DNA of 64,000 nt from Rugamonas rivuli (lineage in GTDB: Bacteria; Pseudomonadota; Gammaproteobacteria; Burkholderiales; Burkholderiaceae_D): positions 1,054,001 to 1,118,000 of the forward strand of contig NZ_WHUF01000001.1 in the NCBI RefSeq assembly GCF_009380165.1, written 5' to 3'. Below, piece by piece: positions 55,701 through 62,176 of the stretch. The first letter of the stretch is position 1; each line of letters starts with the position of its first letter. Below the pieces are notes generated by a model, which was not told where the DNA came from, made no database searches, and worked only from the letters and a program-made list of their open reading frames with translations. Both the position numbers and the translations under genes were made by a program.

Positions 55701-58700
55701 TTGTCGATGCCATAGGCCTGCACCAGCAAGCGGCCATCCGCCCCCAGCGCCTCGACGGCGCCGTTGGTGTTGTTGAGCGCGCCGACAGCGTTCAGCGTCA
55801 CATTCTGCGCGCCCTGGATCACGCCGATCCGATTGTCCACCGCGCCGCCAACCTGGAGATCGGCGCTGCCGGCGGCAAGAATGCGGCCGTTGTGGTTGCC
55901 CAGCTGCTGGCTTTCGATCGAGATGTCGCCGCCGCTCGCCTGGGTGGTGGCAATCTGCCCGCGATCGTTGACCAGGTTGCCGGCCTTGATGACCAGCTCG
56001 CCGTCGGCAATGATGGAGCCGCTGTTGCCGACGTTGCTAGTGGTCTTGCTGAACACCAGCGATGCGCCGCTCTGGATGGTGCCGTCGTTCTGCAGCAGTT
56101 GCTGCACCGCCAGCGTCATGTCCTTGCCCGACGTGAGCGCGCCGCCCTGGCCGTTGTGCACGGTATAGGCCGTTACCTTGACGTCGCCATTACCCGCGAT
56201 CACGCCGCTATTCTGGATGTCGCCCTCCGCCGTGATGCCGGTATCGCCGCTGCCGACGTTGGCGATGCGGCCGCCGGCATTGACGATGGCGCCCACATTG
56301 AGCTGCATGCGGCTGGTGCTGCCCATCGCCTCGATGACGCCTGCGCTGTTGTTCAGCGTGTCCTTGGCGGCAATGGTCAGGTCGCGGCCGGCCTGCACGG
56401 TGCCGCTGCTGTTGTTGAGCGCACCGTCCAGCTGGATATCGACGGCGCCGCTGGCGGCGATGCCGCCGCCGTGGTTGTCCAATGCCGCGCCGTGCAGGGT
56501 GATGCCGCTGCCGGAGCCGGTCGTCGTGGCGATCTGGCCAGCGTTGGCGACGTTGTGCGCCAGCACGTTGATGTCGCCCGCCGCGACCATTTGGCCGGTG
56601 TTGCGCATGTCGGCCTTGGCGGTGCCCAGGTCCAGCGTGCCGGCGCTGCTGATCAGGCCGGCGTTGTCGAGCTGCTGGGTCACGGCCAGGTTGAACGGTC
56701 CGCCGCTGGACAGCGTGCCGCTGTTGCTGACCGTGGCGGCCGTCATCGCGAGCTTGCCGTTGCCGGCGATCAGTCCGTCGCTGACGATGGCGCCGGCGGC
56801 GGCCACCGTGCTGTCGCCGCTGCCGGCGTTGACGATGCGGCCGCCCTGGTTCTGGATCGCGCCGGTGTCGAGGTTCAGTTTGCTGCCGGCGCTGACCGCT
56901 TCGATCAAGCCGCCCTGGTTGAGCAGCGTTTGCGCGGCGTTGACGGCGGCGTCGCGCTGGCCGTGGATCACACCCTTGCTGTTGTCGAGGTCGCCTTGCG
57001 AGGCGGAGATGCCGATGTCGCGGTCGGCCAGCAGGCTGCCGCCGCGGTTGCTGATATCGGCCGCGCTGAGCGCCAGGCTGGCGCCGGACGCGGCTGCGGT
57101 GCCGATCTGGCCGCCGTCATTGGCGGCGTGCAGCACGGCGATATGGATGTCGCCGCCGGCCGCCATCTGGCCGGCGTTGTTCAGCGTTGCGCCGCTCTCG
57201 TCGAAGTTGAGCTTGGCGCCGCTGGCGATGCTGCCCTGGTTGTCCAGTTGCTTGCTGACGGCCAGCGCCAGGCTGCCTGCCGCCTGGACGGTGCCGCCGC
57301 TTTGGTTCGTCATCGTCTGCGCGGCGACGCTCAAGGCGCCGTTTGCGCCGATCACGCCGGTATTCAACAACTTGCCGGCCGCGCCGACCTCGCTGGCGCC
57401 GCTGCCGGTGTTGACGATGCGACCTTTGGTATTGTCGATCTCGCCTGCGCGCACTTGCATGGCAGCGGCGGCGCCTATGGTCTCGATGGCGCCGGATTGA
57501 TTATCGAGCTTGCCGCCGGCGTTGAGCGCGAGGCCGGTGACGGCCTGGATCTGGCCGTTGTGGTTGTCTACTGCTCCGCTGGCGGCGACGGCCGCGCGCG
57601 CACCCGAGACCAGCTTGCCGTCACGGTTGACGATGGCGCCGCTGTCCAGCAGCAGGTCGCCGCCGGCCGAGAGCGTGCCGCTGCCGTTGTCCATGCCTTG
57701 CACCTGGATGTCGACATTGCTGCCGGCGACCAGCTTGCCGACGTGGTTGTCGAGGGTGGTGCCGTGGATGCTGGCGGCGCGCTGCACGTTCAGCTGTCCG
57801 GCGCGGTTGTTGAACGCCCCGCCGTCGACTGCCAGCGACGACAGGTTCATCTGGCTGCCGGCGTTGTCCAGCGCGCCGACCGCCAGCGCGATGCCGCCGC
57901 CGGACAGGATCTGGCCGCCGTCATTGTTGATCGCACCGGCGACGCGCACGAAGCCCGGTGCGATGGGCGCAGGTGGCGTGACGCCGGTGTTGGCGCCGCC
58001 CGTATCGCTGCCGGTGCCCGTGCCCGTGCCCGTTCCAGTACCGGTGCCGGTGCCGCCGGTGCCGCCGGTGCCGCCAGCATTGCCCGTGCCAGCGCCGCTG
58101 TCGGAACCGTTCCCGGTACCCGCGCCACCGTTGCCCGCACCGTCCGTGCCCGCAGTCGCAGGCGCCGCGCCGACCTGTCCACCGCCCGCATTGTGCAGGC
58201 TGGCCGCCGCCACATCCAGCGTCACGGCCCCGCTTTGCAGCAACTTGCCCGATTGATTGTTCACGCCACCGGCAACGCTGCTCAGCGCCAGGCTCTGCGC
58301 CTGGATCACGCCGTGGCTGTTATCCACATCGCCCTGCATGGCCAGCACCGCACGACCCGAACTGCTGATCAGATTGCTGTTGCTCAGCGTATCGGCCGTC
58401 AGCTGCAAGCCGCCCGTGCCATTGATCGTGCCGCTGTTCGACACCGCCGCAGGCGTGCTCAGCGCCAGCGTACCGCCCGCAGACATGCCGCCGCTATTGA
58501 CGATGCCATCCCGTGCCTTGGCCGACAACGCCAGGCTGGCCGCCAGGCTACCGGTGTTTTCCAACCGCCCTTCACTGGTGACGACCAGCTCGCCGGCCGC
58601 CGCACCAATGGCGCCGGCGTTGCGCACGCCCACACCGGCCTCGGTGCCAACCAGCGTGATCTTGTTCGCGTACATGCCGCCCAGCAGCGAGGCGTCGATG

Positions 58701-59593
58701 CCGTAACGCGGCGCCGTGCCGCTGCCCGCCACCGGCGCGGCCGTATTGCCCGGCGCCGCGCCATCGGCCGCCAGCGTGACATCGTTCGTACCGGTCGTCA
58801 CCTCCAACTGCTGCGCCCACAGGCCTGCGTTGAGCTGCACCGAACGTGCGATCAAGGCCGCATAGTCGGTCTGCCGCGCATCCATGCCCGCGCCCTCGAT
58901 GCTGATCATGCCGCCGCGTACCGCATAGCCCCGCAGCGCGCCGTCGGCCTCGCTCAGCAGCGGCTTGCCGGTGGTCAGCGTGGCGCGGCTGACGTTGATG
59001 AAGCCAGCGCCATCGACCACGATGCCGGCCGGATTGGCGATCACCATCTCCGCCCGCGAACCGGCGATTTCCATATAGCCGCGCAACTGGCTGGGATCTT
59101 TGGAATTGACTTCGTTCAGGATCACGCGCGCGGTACCCTGCGCCATCCACGGATTGGCGTCGATCCAGCCGCCCAGCTGGCTCTGGACCGCCGTGCGTGA
59201 ATTGTTCAGCACGACGCCGGTCTTGGGCACGTCGAAGCGGCTGTAGACGTTGCGCGATACGCCCGCCGCGCTCGGCGTCTGCACGTTGACCTGCAACACG
59301 CCGTTGGCCGCATTCAGCACCGTGGCCTGCTGGCGGCCCGCCGCGTTCGGGTCCGCAATGATCTGCGCCGACGCCAGGCCGGCCAGCAGCAACGAACCGC
59401 CGAACGCCCCCAGCATGGCCAACGCCAGGCTGCGCAGGCGCGTCGCCAGGCCGCCCTGCCATTCGCCCATCGCTGCGCCGCCCGCAGGACCGGCCTGCCC
59501 CGCGCCCTTGCCCTGGCTGCGTGCGCCTTCCTGCACCACCATGCAGAGGCCACGGGCTTTGTTGAAGACGATACGGTAGCAGAGCTTGTTCAT
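43733..59593 (-). CDS. cdiA: CdiA-type contact-dependent inhibition effector, 5,286 aa
   Basis: A 5,286-residue two-partner-secreted filamentous effector. It opens with an extended signal region (MNKLCYRIVFNKARGLCMVVQE) and a hydrophobic segment ending LASAQ. The TPS domain follows, with VNVQTPSAAGVSRNVYSRFDV, NPWMAQGTARVILNEVN and the NPAGIVVDGAGFINVSRATLTTG motif. A long shaft has ~193-residue filamentous-haemagglutinin repeats, then a Gly-rich segment and FHA-2-type repeats. The pretoxin domain contains NQVENNFLKHEQ, a VENN-like junction. The last ~130 residues (KQISGGHDLDNFKTALKDAGGVEI..YEVEYQLPK...TLYDPKMYPD) resemble the EndoU RNase fold with its catalytic GGH. Known CDI effectors bind a target-cell receptor and deliver the C-terminus; receptor and target are unknown here. 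Confidence 0.9.
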   Translation of the reverse strand: MNKLCYRIVFNKARGLCMVVQEGARSQGKGAGQAGPAGGAAMGEWQGGLATRLRSLALAMLGAFGGSLLLAGLASAQIIADPNAAGRQQATVLNAANGVLQVNVQTPSAAGVSRNVYSRFDVPKTGVVLNNSRTAVQSQLGGWIDANPWMAQGTARVILNEVNSKDPSQLRGYMEIAGSRAEMVIANPAGIVVDGAGFINVSRATLTTGKPLLSEADGALRGYAVRGGMISIEGAGMDARQTDYAALIARSVQLNAGLWAQQLEVTTGTNDVTLAADGAAPGNTAAPVAGSGTAPRYGIDASLLGGMYANKITLVGTEAGVGVRNAGAIGAAAGELVVTSEGRLENTGSLAASLALSAKARDGIVNSGGMSAGGTLALSTPAAVSNSGTINGTGGLQLTADTLSNSNLISSSGRAVLAMQGDVDNSHGVIQAQSLALSSVAGGVNNQSGKLLQSGAVTLDVAAASLHNAGGGQVGAAPATAGTDGAGNGGAGTGNGSDSGAGTGNAGGTGGTGGTGTGTGTGTGTGTGSDTGGANTGVTPPAPIAPGFVRVAGAINNDGGQILSGGGIALAVGALDNAGSQMNLSSLAVDGGAFNNRAGQLNVQRAASIHGTTLDNHVGKLVAGSNVDIQVQGMDNGSGTLSAGGDLLLDSGAIVNRDGKLVSGARAAVAASGAVDNHNGQIQAVTGLALNAGGKLDNQSGAIETIGAAAAMQVRAGEIDNTKGRIVNTGSGASEVGAAGKLLNTGVIGANGALSVAAQTMTNQSGGTVQAAGSLALAVSKQLDNQGSIASGAKLNFDESGATLNNAGQMAAGGDIHIAVLHAANDGGQIGTAAASGASLALSAADISNRGGSLLADRDIGISASQGDLDNSKGVIHGQRDAAVNAAQTLLNQGGLIEAVSAGSKLNLDTGAIQNQGGRIVNAGSGDSTVAAAGAIVSDGLIAGNGKLAMTAATVSNSGTLSSGGPFNLAVTQQLDNAGLISSAGTLDLGTAKADMRNTGQMVAAGDINVLAHNVANAGQIATTTGSGSGITLHGAALDNHGGGIAASGAVDIQLDGALNNSSGTVQAGRDLTIAAKDTLNNSAGVIEAMGSTSRMQLNVGAIVNAGGRIANVGSGDTGITAEGDIQNSGVIAGNGDVKVTAYTVHNGQGGALTSGKDMTLAVQQLLQNDGTIQSGASLVFSKTTSNVGNSGSIIADGELVIKAGNLVNDRGQIATTQASGGDISIESQQLGNHNGRILAAGSADLQVGGAVDNRIGVIQGAQNVTLNAVGALNNTNGAVEALGADGRLLVQAYGIDNTDGSIVGAGRNGASIGSASYIWNGGRIAASDKLDLNALSVSNSSGASILAGAGLGLSVRDLLDNHGTVSSNGLMNFGLTTAVVNNDAQMVSKGGINLAAGVLNNDKGQISTVKQSQSDLNITANSASNQGGAIVADRNATLTVGGALNNTSGGIQAGKDLQATAGAALNNTKGVMEAVGAASALKVQAGSIDNTDGRIVNVGTGASSVTAQGAILNGGLIAGNGDLTVAAKTLQNNATATISAGKNLVLGVTQQLDNLGAISSTGKLDFTQTTVAVRNGGSIVAGSTATINAGAFNNDGGQLATVRGSGADIALNAQSLSNRGGVIQSDRNVTVGVAYAADNTHGSIQAKQDLQFAAGAALNNNSGVMEAISAGSALRVQAASIDNSAGRIVNVGSAAASVSAQGAVINSGLIAGNGSLDLAAGSLQNQAAGKVSSGLAMDLAVTQQLDNQGTITSGGTLEFSKTTAVVNNSGQIISAGQAHVAAGALNNDGGQIATLKDSGSSVVIDSQSMSNQGGSVLASGDATLAVAGAVNNARGTIQAQRDLKLTAGGALNNASGVIEAVTAASSLTLQASAIDNTAGRVVNVGTGAATVSAQGLVTNSGLIAGNGSLDLAAGSLRNLTGGNVLSGQRMGLGVVQQLDNQGVINSGGTLTFNQTTAIVNNSGQVVSAGQATIAAGSLNNDGGQIATLKDSGSSIAIDSQSMSNQGGSVLASGDATLAVAGAVNNVRGTIQAQRDLKLTAGGALNNASGVIEAVTAASSLALQASAIDNSAGRVVNVGTGAATVSAQGLVTNSGLIAGNGSLDLAAGSLRNLTGGNVLSGQRMSLDVVQQLDNQGVVNSGGTLTFNQTTAIVNNSGQITSAGQATIAAGSLNNDGGLIATLPNSNAGIVIGSQSLSNHGGRVQASGDAVFNVVGALDNAQGTLQAGQDMRLAAGGTLSNNAGVIEALASGSTMQVQAGAIVNGSGRIVNVGTAATSVSAQGGISSSGTIAGNGTLDLSAQSLQNSGTVSSARSMSLSLSQLLDNRGAINSGGTLDSLQTISQITNSGTMTAAGRIGFNADNLNNDGGQIATLSNSGADIRLDSQTMSNRSGSVLASGNAGVNVYGALDNAHGTLQAGRDMQVSAGGALGNASGVIEALSAGSTLAVQGQSIDNTAGRIVNVGSGDTGIGSQSSIVSSGMIAGNGKLLLSAQSAQNRVGGTIAAGGDMELAVTQQMQNQGTVSSAGTLGFTQTGASFSNSGQMIAGGTATFNAASFNNDGGQIATTTASGADISVTSQRISNRGGKILASGDTTLSSGADLDNGAGTLQAGKSLKLGAVGALGNTGGTIEADGTAGTLDLTAATVDSSGGRIVNVGIGDTNVLIGSDLVNSGLIAANGNLNLNAHTLKNNTGGSIGAAGKLLLAVDQQVDNHAAITSTGTLTFNQAGANLNNDGKIVAGGAMTIVAKAVNNNNGQIATAKSGGADLTLTAASLSNEKGQILADGKAVLAIAGALDNVQGTIQSGKDLQITAGGALTNNGGAIEAAGATSALTLKALSIDNGTGRIVNVGSGDTSITSVGAVSNAGVIAGGGKLLLSAVTLQNSGTGIVASGKDMTLQVTQLLDNQGTINSAGTLTFNQAGANLNNSGLIVSGGNALIVANQINNNGGRIGTGAGTDGDLSLTAQQLSNEAGHITTGRDLTVITHVLQGNGELQGGRDLSLSMDGDYTQGSGTQQFHSNRDLSLTVTGNIVNNATFEAAGKLTLSGNNVSNNAGAVMQGQGVAVNAAGNLANAGQINGSATVDLKSGGTIDNTNAIVGGNLTLAAQNLNNTGASTLLGSTGTMALGVAGTVNNTGGASIYSGGSLSIVGALSGGTTGLVNNMSSTIEAAGDLSLNAASVNNIRENVTLVKVQTVDETKQMELPSWDHNGDNHDNYDTNAANYYPHELYYVNPDDILENQIMYAPDGNAYGRAVIRTHANDSAFFWASTGAYNAQGARQRITMSDGTRVLYYKYSQDNQANPDQGGPTGTPDGFYLEHVTNWTSGPPAYSNMYGSCAANCVRFVTQPGYDDPTSIINRSTARALVPQAGKLEKSRLAHHTAEEDQIAPGSGAVAQILSGGNMHLTVGQALTNQYGQIMATGNLAIDGGAAISNQGATLYRNHTFDGTWKTYDGDVTAYTMPSQSEIIGSAAGVISGGKGVSITGRSFSNVDITAGTVGNIRDSVTVLATGNNSASGASHATGNGASGGSAGGHVGGSGIGNNASGAGAAGGSGIANQAAHGAQAGGSGVGNNAALGAQAGGSGVGNNAALGAQAGDSGLSNQAADAGLAGGSGLGNQARTRLDTSGSGAYNGARDVDNINASGKASTAATSEPAKGSGTSGKALGDVSSGHGASLAQNAANSGTAVKVTPNGLSLLNPNANGSYVFETRPQFANHGNWISSDYLLKALDTDPAVTQKRLGDGFYEQRLVRDQLIELTGRAPTGGQNDDSRYKDLMTSGISFAQQYDLRPGIALSADQISHLTSDIVWMETQTVSLPDGTVENVLVPKVYLAHAGGDAVKASGALVTGDGVAINTSDSIVNRGGLIDGANGRTVLVAGQDIVNQGGAIKGGAVGLSAGRDVINQSLTIKQEYASVNTSGSYTTLSNQASISGSGAVAIKAGRDVTDTGGTIAGTSVGIGAGRDIAFNALQTGSTYASQVAGITEKDSSTTYKVGQVASSGDLTMVAGQDIKLSGTQVAIGATGSGTLVAGRDVSIAAVVNEVNISKQNDPGSKHYDKEVHQEQNVVGASVTAGGNLAIKAGDSGLGNLAIAGSNLAGGGKVLLAASGDVSITQVQEIHLTDLAHHDESSSMFKKSSNTSADYSKIDKVVGSSVSGDSVVVKSGNDIVVNGSQLSATQALTLNAGRDLLVSSAQQSDSEKHSEQHDRSGFSFNVASGALGYSKSEQAKAGNSDTVTQVGSVLSGGSVSASSGRDTTIKGSTVVADHDIVIDAKRDLSIVSAENSSDGASSSSSKKSGSIGTTFQPAIGTVKNASDGTSSSVTQVGSQIASLGGNVTLKAGEQYTQTSSEVTAPKGDISIDAKDVLINAAMNSSDSSDHTTYSKTAIGGSVSMPVVDALKSANSMVNAAKSTSDGRMQALAAMNAANSLKDAYKAYTAVQDTGIKVSISLSNQKSDSTVVRTSDTAAGSSVSAGGSVTINATGAGKDSNLTAIGSDIKAGKDVSLSADNQVNLLAAKGTASQHSTNSSSGSSIGIGFGIGGTSNGFTIDLAVSQARGKADGDDIGYTNSHVTAGSTVNVNSGGDTTLKGGVITAPTVVADIGGNLNIESLQDSSKFNSKQSSAGFNASLCIPPACYGASTVGGSISKSHVNGDFLSVLEQSGIKAGDGGFQVAVGGNTDLKAGLLSSSQAAVDQGKNVLITGSLTSSDLKNKDHYDAGGFALSGSVSGKLGDQTIPSDKKFTEDQKKAASADGKSGGSAGFGSASGDQNSTTAAGISGGLIAITDQTKQLETGKDAAKAVSGLDRDVTTESAASNTSALAKGWDAKQLQRDVDAQVAITTAFGQVAAQKVGDFADTQRDEALARGDKATAAKWDEGGEYRVAAHAAIGAVTGGMNGALGAGISAIAAPKINELISDIGLPEEVRKLVIAAASSGVAALAGDAGLVSGYNQVENNFLKHEQATAMRKEFEQCDKKAGGCTDSEYVSIRDKYLALSNKNIAQVQSCVFTGNVACVSALEGQAATSSELGRDLVGADFTIFAGRQNNVLSYQSVNGAASLFGTDAQQAAEVAKFRLSYCGGVSAGTCDGLVKEALADQKARVAILMAVGTAVPLATQATIKGLRNLKMPSKDPAVQPVEPPINNKGTPDALLPDADFAGQFSARPDLEQHLTKATVSGKQISGGHDLDNFKTALKDAGGVEISRTEVAPGIYEVEYQLPKAKKSAEKTLYDPKMYPDMPSLTSEAASKALMQYQITGELTQKITVNGMKFNVNIKVTPGTPATVSTAYPVGKVK
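48700..49060 (-). repeat. Gly-Asn-rich 16-17-residue tandem repeats in cdiA
   Basis: Encodes iterations of GGSGVGNNAALGAQA and close variants (GGSGIANQAAHGAQA, GDSGLSNQAADAGLA, GGSGLGNQARTRLD), at least six tandem units of about 45-48 bp. It separates the N-terminal shaft from the FHA-2 part, and a neighbouring block is missing from fragment 2, showing that the region is unstable. Confidence 0.75.
53222..54379 (-). repeat. 579-bp tandem duplication in the cdiA shaft
   Basis: Two consecutive shaft units are almost identical at DNA level, with matching bases 579 bp apart (for example the CATGCGCTG at 53222 and 53801), which equals one 193-codon repeat. The whole shaft from about 50.4 to 57.5 kb shows the same period (GRIVNVGxG ... 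GGQIAT motifs), but these two copies are clearly the youngest. Confidence 0.75.
58000..58090 (-). repeat. Gly-Thr hexanucleotide tract in cdiA
   Basis: Encodes GGTGGTGGTGTGTGTGTGTGTG from a run of hexamers (GGCACC/GGCACG type). Copy-number change would add or remove Gly-Thr pairs without frameshift, so it can change the length of a linker just after the TPS domain. Confidence 0.6.
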
Positions 59594-59635
59594 TGCGATT
59601 CCTTCCGCCGGCGGGGTTGGGGCCGGCGTAAATAA

Positions 59636-61333
59636 TTAGTACTGATAATTGAGACTGAAGCCGCCGGCGTTTGGGGCGGTGCGGAAATGCTCGGGCTTGC
59701 GCAGCGGCCGCCCGATGAAGAGATCGATCTGGATGCCGCCAAGCTGGCCGCGCCAGCCCAGCGCGCCGCCGGCCAGGCTGGTGCCGGCCAGCGCAGCGGC
59801 ATGCGCGCCCGATACCTGGCCATAGTCCAGGCCCAGGTACAGCTGCATGCTGTCGCTGACGGACCAGCTGACGTCGTTGCGCAGCAGCCAGCCGCGCTCG
59901 GCCGACAGGCTGGTCTCGCCGTCGAAGCCGCGCACGGTGTAGCGGCCGCCGATGGCAAAGCGGTCCTGCGGGATCAGCGTCGAGCGGTTCCACTGGGCGC
60001 GCACATTGCCCTGGTATTGCAGCTTGGATGCGCCCAGCGCGAACGGCAGCGTCAGCGTGGCGTCGGCATTGATGATGGCCGGCCGCGAGGTGCCGTCGCC
60101 GAATTCCTCCTCGGGCGCCGGCAAGGTGCCGAACATGTGGGCGCCGCGCTTGTACAGCAGGTTGGCGTCCAGCGTGGCGTCGCCGATGAATTCCTTGTGC
60201 GTCAGGCCCAGCTCGAAGCCGCCCATCTGGCGGCGCTGCACCTGCACCTCGGTGTCGTCGATGAAGTTGTTGCTGCGGCGCTGATACAGGCGCAGCGACG
60301 CCGTGGTCTTGCGGGCGGCGTCGCGGTACAGCACGCGCGCGGCCTTGAGGTCGACGTTGCCGCTGGTGCCGCTGTAGACATAGGTCTGGTTGGCGCCGGC
60401 GATGGCCTGGTAGTAGCGGTAGCGGCTGGCGTTTAGCGAGAACAGCCAATACCCGGCCGGCATCGAGTAATGCAGCGCATAGTTGCGGGTGCCGTGGTCG
60501 CGGCCGTGCGCGGTCAGGTCGCGGTTGACGCTGAAGTAAGCCAGCTCCTGCCAGCCCAGCAGGTTGTCCAGCGAGACGGTGGCGCCGCCCTGGTATTTGC
60601 CGGTGGAGTCGCTGCCGCTGTCGTCGGCGGACAGGCTCAGGCGAACCGGCCGCGCCTGGCGCCACTTGATCAGCAAGTCGCTTTCGCCGGGCTGCTCGCC
60701 GGGCACGATTTCGATATCGGCCTCGGCCGTGGGCACACGCTTGAAGTTTTCCAGCGCCTGCTCGATGTCGCGCAGGTTGAGGATGTCGCCCGGCCGAGCC
60801 GGCAGCGCGGTGCGCCACGAGGCGCGCGCATTGCTGGCGCCGGCGGCCGCGTCGGCGAATCGGATGGCGCGGATGCGGCCCGGCACCAGCACCAGGTTGA
60901 GCTCGCCGCCGCGCAGGTCTTGCGGCGCGGCCAGCACGCGCGTGGTGACGTAGCCGGCGGCGATCAGCGCGTTCTGCACCTTGCCGATGACGGCGTTGAC
61001 GCCGGCGCTGCCCAGGCACAGGCCGGCGGCATCGGCCACCGCGCCCAGCGCCCACGCGAACTGCGCCGACTGCTCGCCCTGCAAGGCGATGTGGCGTATC
61101 GGGAAGCATGGGGTTTCGTCGAGCGGATAGACGGCGGCGGCCTTGACCGGCTCGCGCGGCAGGCGCACGGCGGGCCGCTGCTCCTCGGCCTGCTCGTTCT
61201 GTGCCCGCTCCCTCTGCTGCTGACGCTGGATTTGCTGCGCCGCGATGTCGGCCTGGCTCTGGCCGTGCGCGCTCTGGTTGACCAGGCCGTACAGCAAAAT
61301 CATGCCGTACAGCCGACTGCTTGCTTGCTGCAT
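59636..61333 (-). CDS. cdiB: CdiB-type two-partner secretion outer-membrane transporter
   Basis: A 565-residue outer-membrane transporter of the ShlB/FhaC/HecB family that exports CdiA. It has a signal peptide (MQQASSRLYGMILLYGLVNQSAHGQ), a Gln/Arg-rich linker helix, a POTRA-2 type region (FPIRHIALQGEQSAQFAW...AGLCLGSAGVNAVIGKVQNALIAAGYVTTRVL) with the PQDL turn and LVPGRI, and a 16-strand barrel. The barrel has the conserved lid-loop motif TVRGFDGETSL (VRGF/Y) and ends in FSLNYQY. It lies 42 bp upstream of cdiA; both are driven from the promoter just upstream. Confidence 0.92.
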   Translation of the reverse strand: MQQASSRLYGMILLYGLVNQSAHGQSQADIAAQQIQRQQQRERAQNEQAEEQRPAVRLPREPVKAAAVYPLDETPCFPIRHIALQGEQSAQFAWALGAVADAAGLCLGSAGVNAVIGKVQNALIAAGYVTTRVLAAPQDLRGGELNLVLVPGRIRAIRFADAAAGASNARASWRTALPARPGDILNLRDIEQALENFKRVPTAEADIEIVPGEQPGESDLLIKWRQARPVRLSLSADDSGSDSTGKYQGGATVSLDNLLGWQELAYFSVNRDLTAHGRDHGTRNYALHYSMPAGYWLFSLNASRYRYYQAIAGANQTYVYSGTSGNVDLKAARVLYRDAARKTTASLRLYQRRSNNFIDDTEVQVQRRQMGGFELGLTHKEFIGDATLDANLLYKRGAHMFGTLPAPEEEFGDGTSRPAIINADATLTLPFALGASKLQYQGNVRAQWNRSTLIPQDRFAIGGRYTVRGFDGETSLSAERGWLLRNDVSWSVSDSMQLYLGLDYGQVSGAHAAALAGTSLAGGALGWRGQLGGIQIDLFIGRPLRKPEHFRTAPNAGGFSLNYQY

Positions 61334-61346
61334 TTGTTGCCTTGCG

Positions 61347-61394
61347 GAAATTCAATAGTTGCGAATTATATCTATTGAATTTCCATACGGCAAT
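61347..61394 (-). promoter_or_regulatory. cdiBA promoter with a perfect 13-bp inverted repeat
   Basis: On the minus strand a -35-like TTGCCG (61394-61389), a 17-bp spacer and a perfect TATAAT (61371-61366) are present. The perfect inverted repeat GGAAATTCAATAG / CTATTGAATTTCC occupies 61385-61373 and 61359-61347, with a 13-bp centre that contains the -10 box. One arm lies between -35 and -10 and the other at about +1 to +13. This is a textbook repressor operator. The leader to the cdiB ATG at 61333 is about 26 nt. Confidence 0.7.
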
Positions 61395-61435
61395 TAAATT
61401 ATTCTAAAATTTATAACTTTTATTTTGATAGTTGA

Positions 61436-62164
61436 TCAATGCCCCTGCCCGCCGCCGAGGTAGGCGGCGATCACTTTCGGGTCGGTTTTGAGGCTTGCCG
61501 CAGGGCCGTGGACCGATATCGTGCCATTTTCCAGCACGTAGCCGTAGTCGGCCACGTTCAGCGCGGCGGCGGCGAACTGCTCCACCAGCAGCATCGTCAC
61601 GCCCTCCGATTTCAGGCGCGATATGATCTTGAACACTTCTTCGACCAGGATCGGCGCCAGGCCCATCGACGGCTCATCCAGCAGGATCACCTCCGGGTTG
61701 AGCATGACGGCGCGCGCCATCGCCAGCATCTGCTGCTCGCCGCCGGACAGCGTGCCGGCCAGCTGGGTCTGGCGCTCCTTCAGGCGCGGGAACAGCTCCA
61801 GCGCTTTTTCCAGGTCGTGCTTGATGTCGCCCCGGGGCCGCGCCCGCGTGAAGCGCGGGAAGGCGCCCAGCAGCAGGTTGTCCGTCACCGTCATCGAGGC
61901 GAACACGCGCCGCCCTTCCGGCGAATGCGCCAGGCCGGCGCGCGCGATCTTGTGCGAGTCGGCGCCGGTGATGTCCTTGCCGTCCAGCGTGACGGTGCCG
62001 CCCTTCGGTTTCAGCATGCCGGAGATGGCGCGCATGGTGGTGGTCTTGCCGGCGCCGTTGGAGCCGATCAGCGTCACCAGCTTGCCCTTCGGGACGTCGA
62101 GCGAGATGCCGTGCAGGACTTCGACTTTGCCGTATGACGCTTGCAGATTGGAGATCGATAGCAT
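61436..62164 (-). CDS. livF: Branched-chain amino acid ABC transporter ATPase LivF
   Basis: A 242-residue ABC ATPase of the high-affinity branched-chain amino acid (or short amide/urea) importer. Walker A GSNGAGKTT, signature LSGGEQQMLAMARAV, Walker B VILLDEPSMGLAP and the H-loop MLLVEQ are visible. The start is 12 bp from the stop of the livM-livG fusion and it is the last gene of that operon. Confidence 0.94.
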   Translation of the reverse strand: MLSISNLQASYGKVEVLHGISLDVPKGKLVTLIGSNGAGKTTTMRAISGMLKPKGGTVTLDGKDITGADSHKIARAGLAHSPEGRRVFASMTVTDNLLLGAFPRFTRARPRGDIKHDLEKALELFPRLKERQTQLAGTLSGGEQQMLAMARAVMLNPEVILLDEPSMGLAPILVEEVFKIISRLKSEGVTMLLVEQFAAAALNVADYGYVLENGTISVHGPAASLKTDPKVIAAYLGGGQGH

Positions 62165-62176
62165 GTGCTGTCCTCG

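Noticed and set aside
47423..59200. Long plus-strand open frames opposite cdiA (several over 1,000 codons)
   Set aside because: They are shadows of the repeat-rich, GC-rich cdiA gene, with Ala/Val/Asp/Arg-rich nonsense composition and no start signals.
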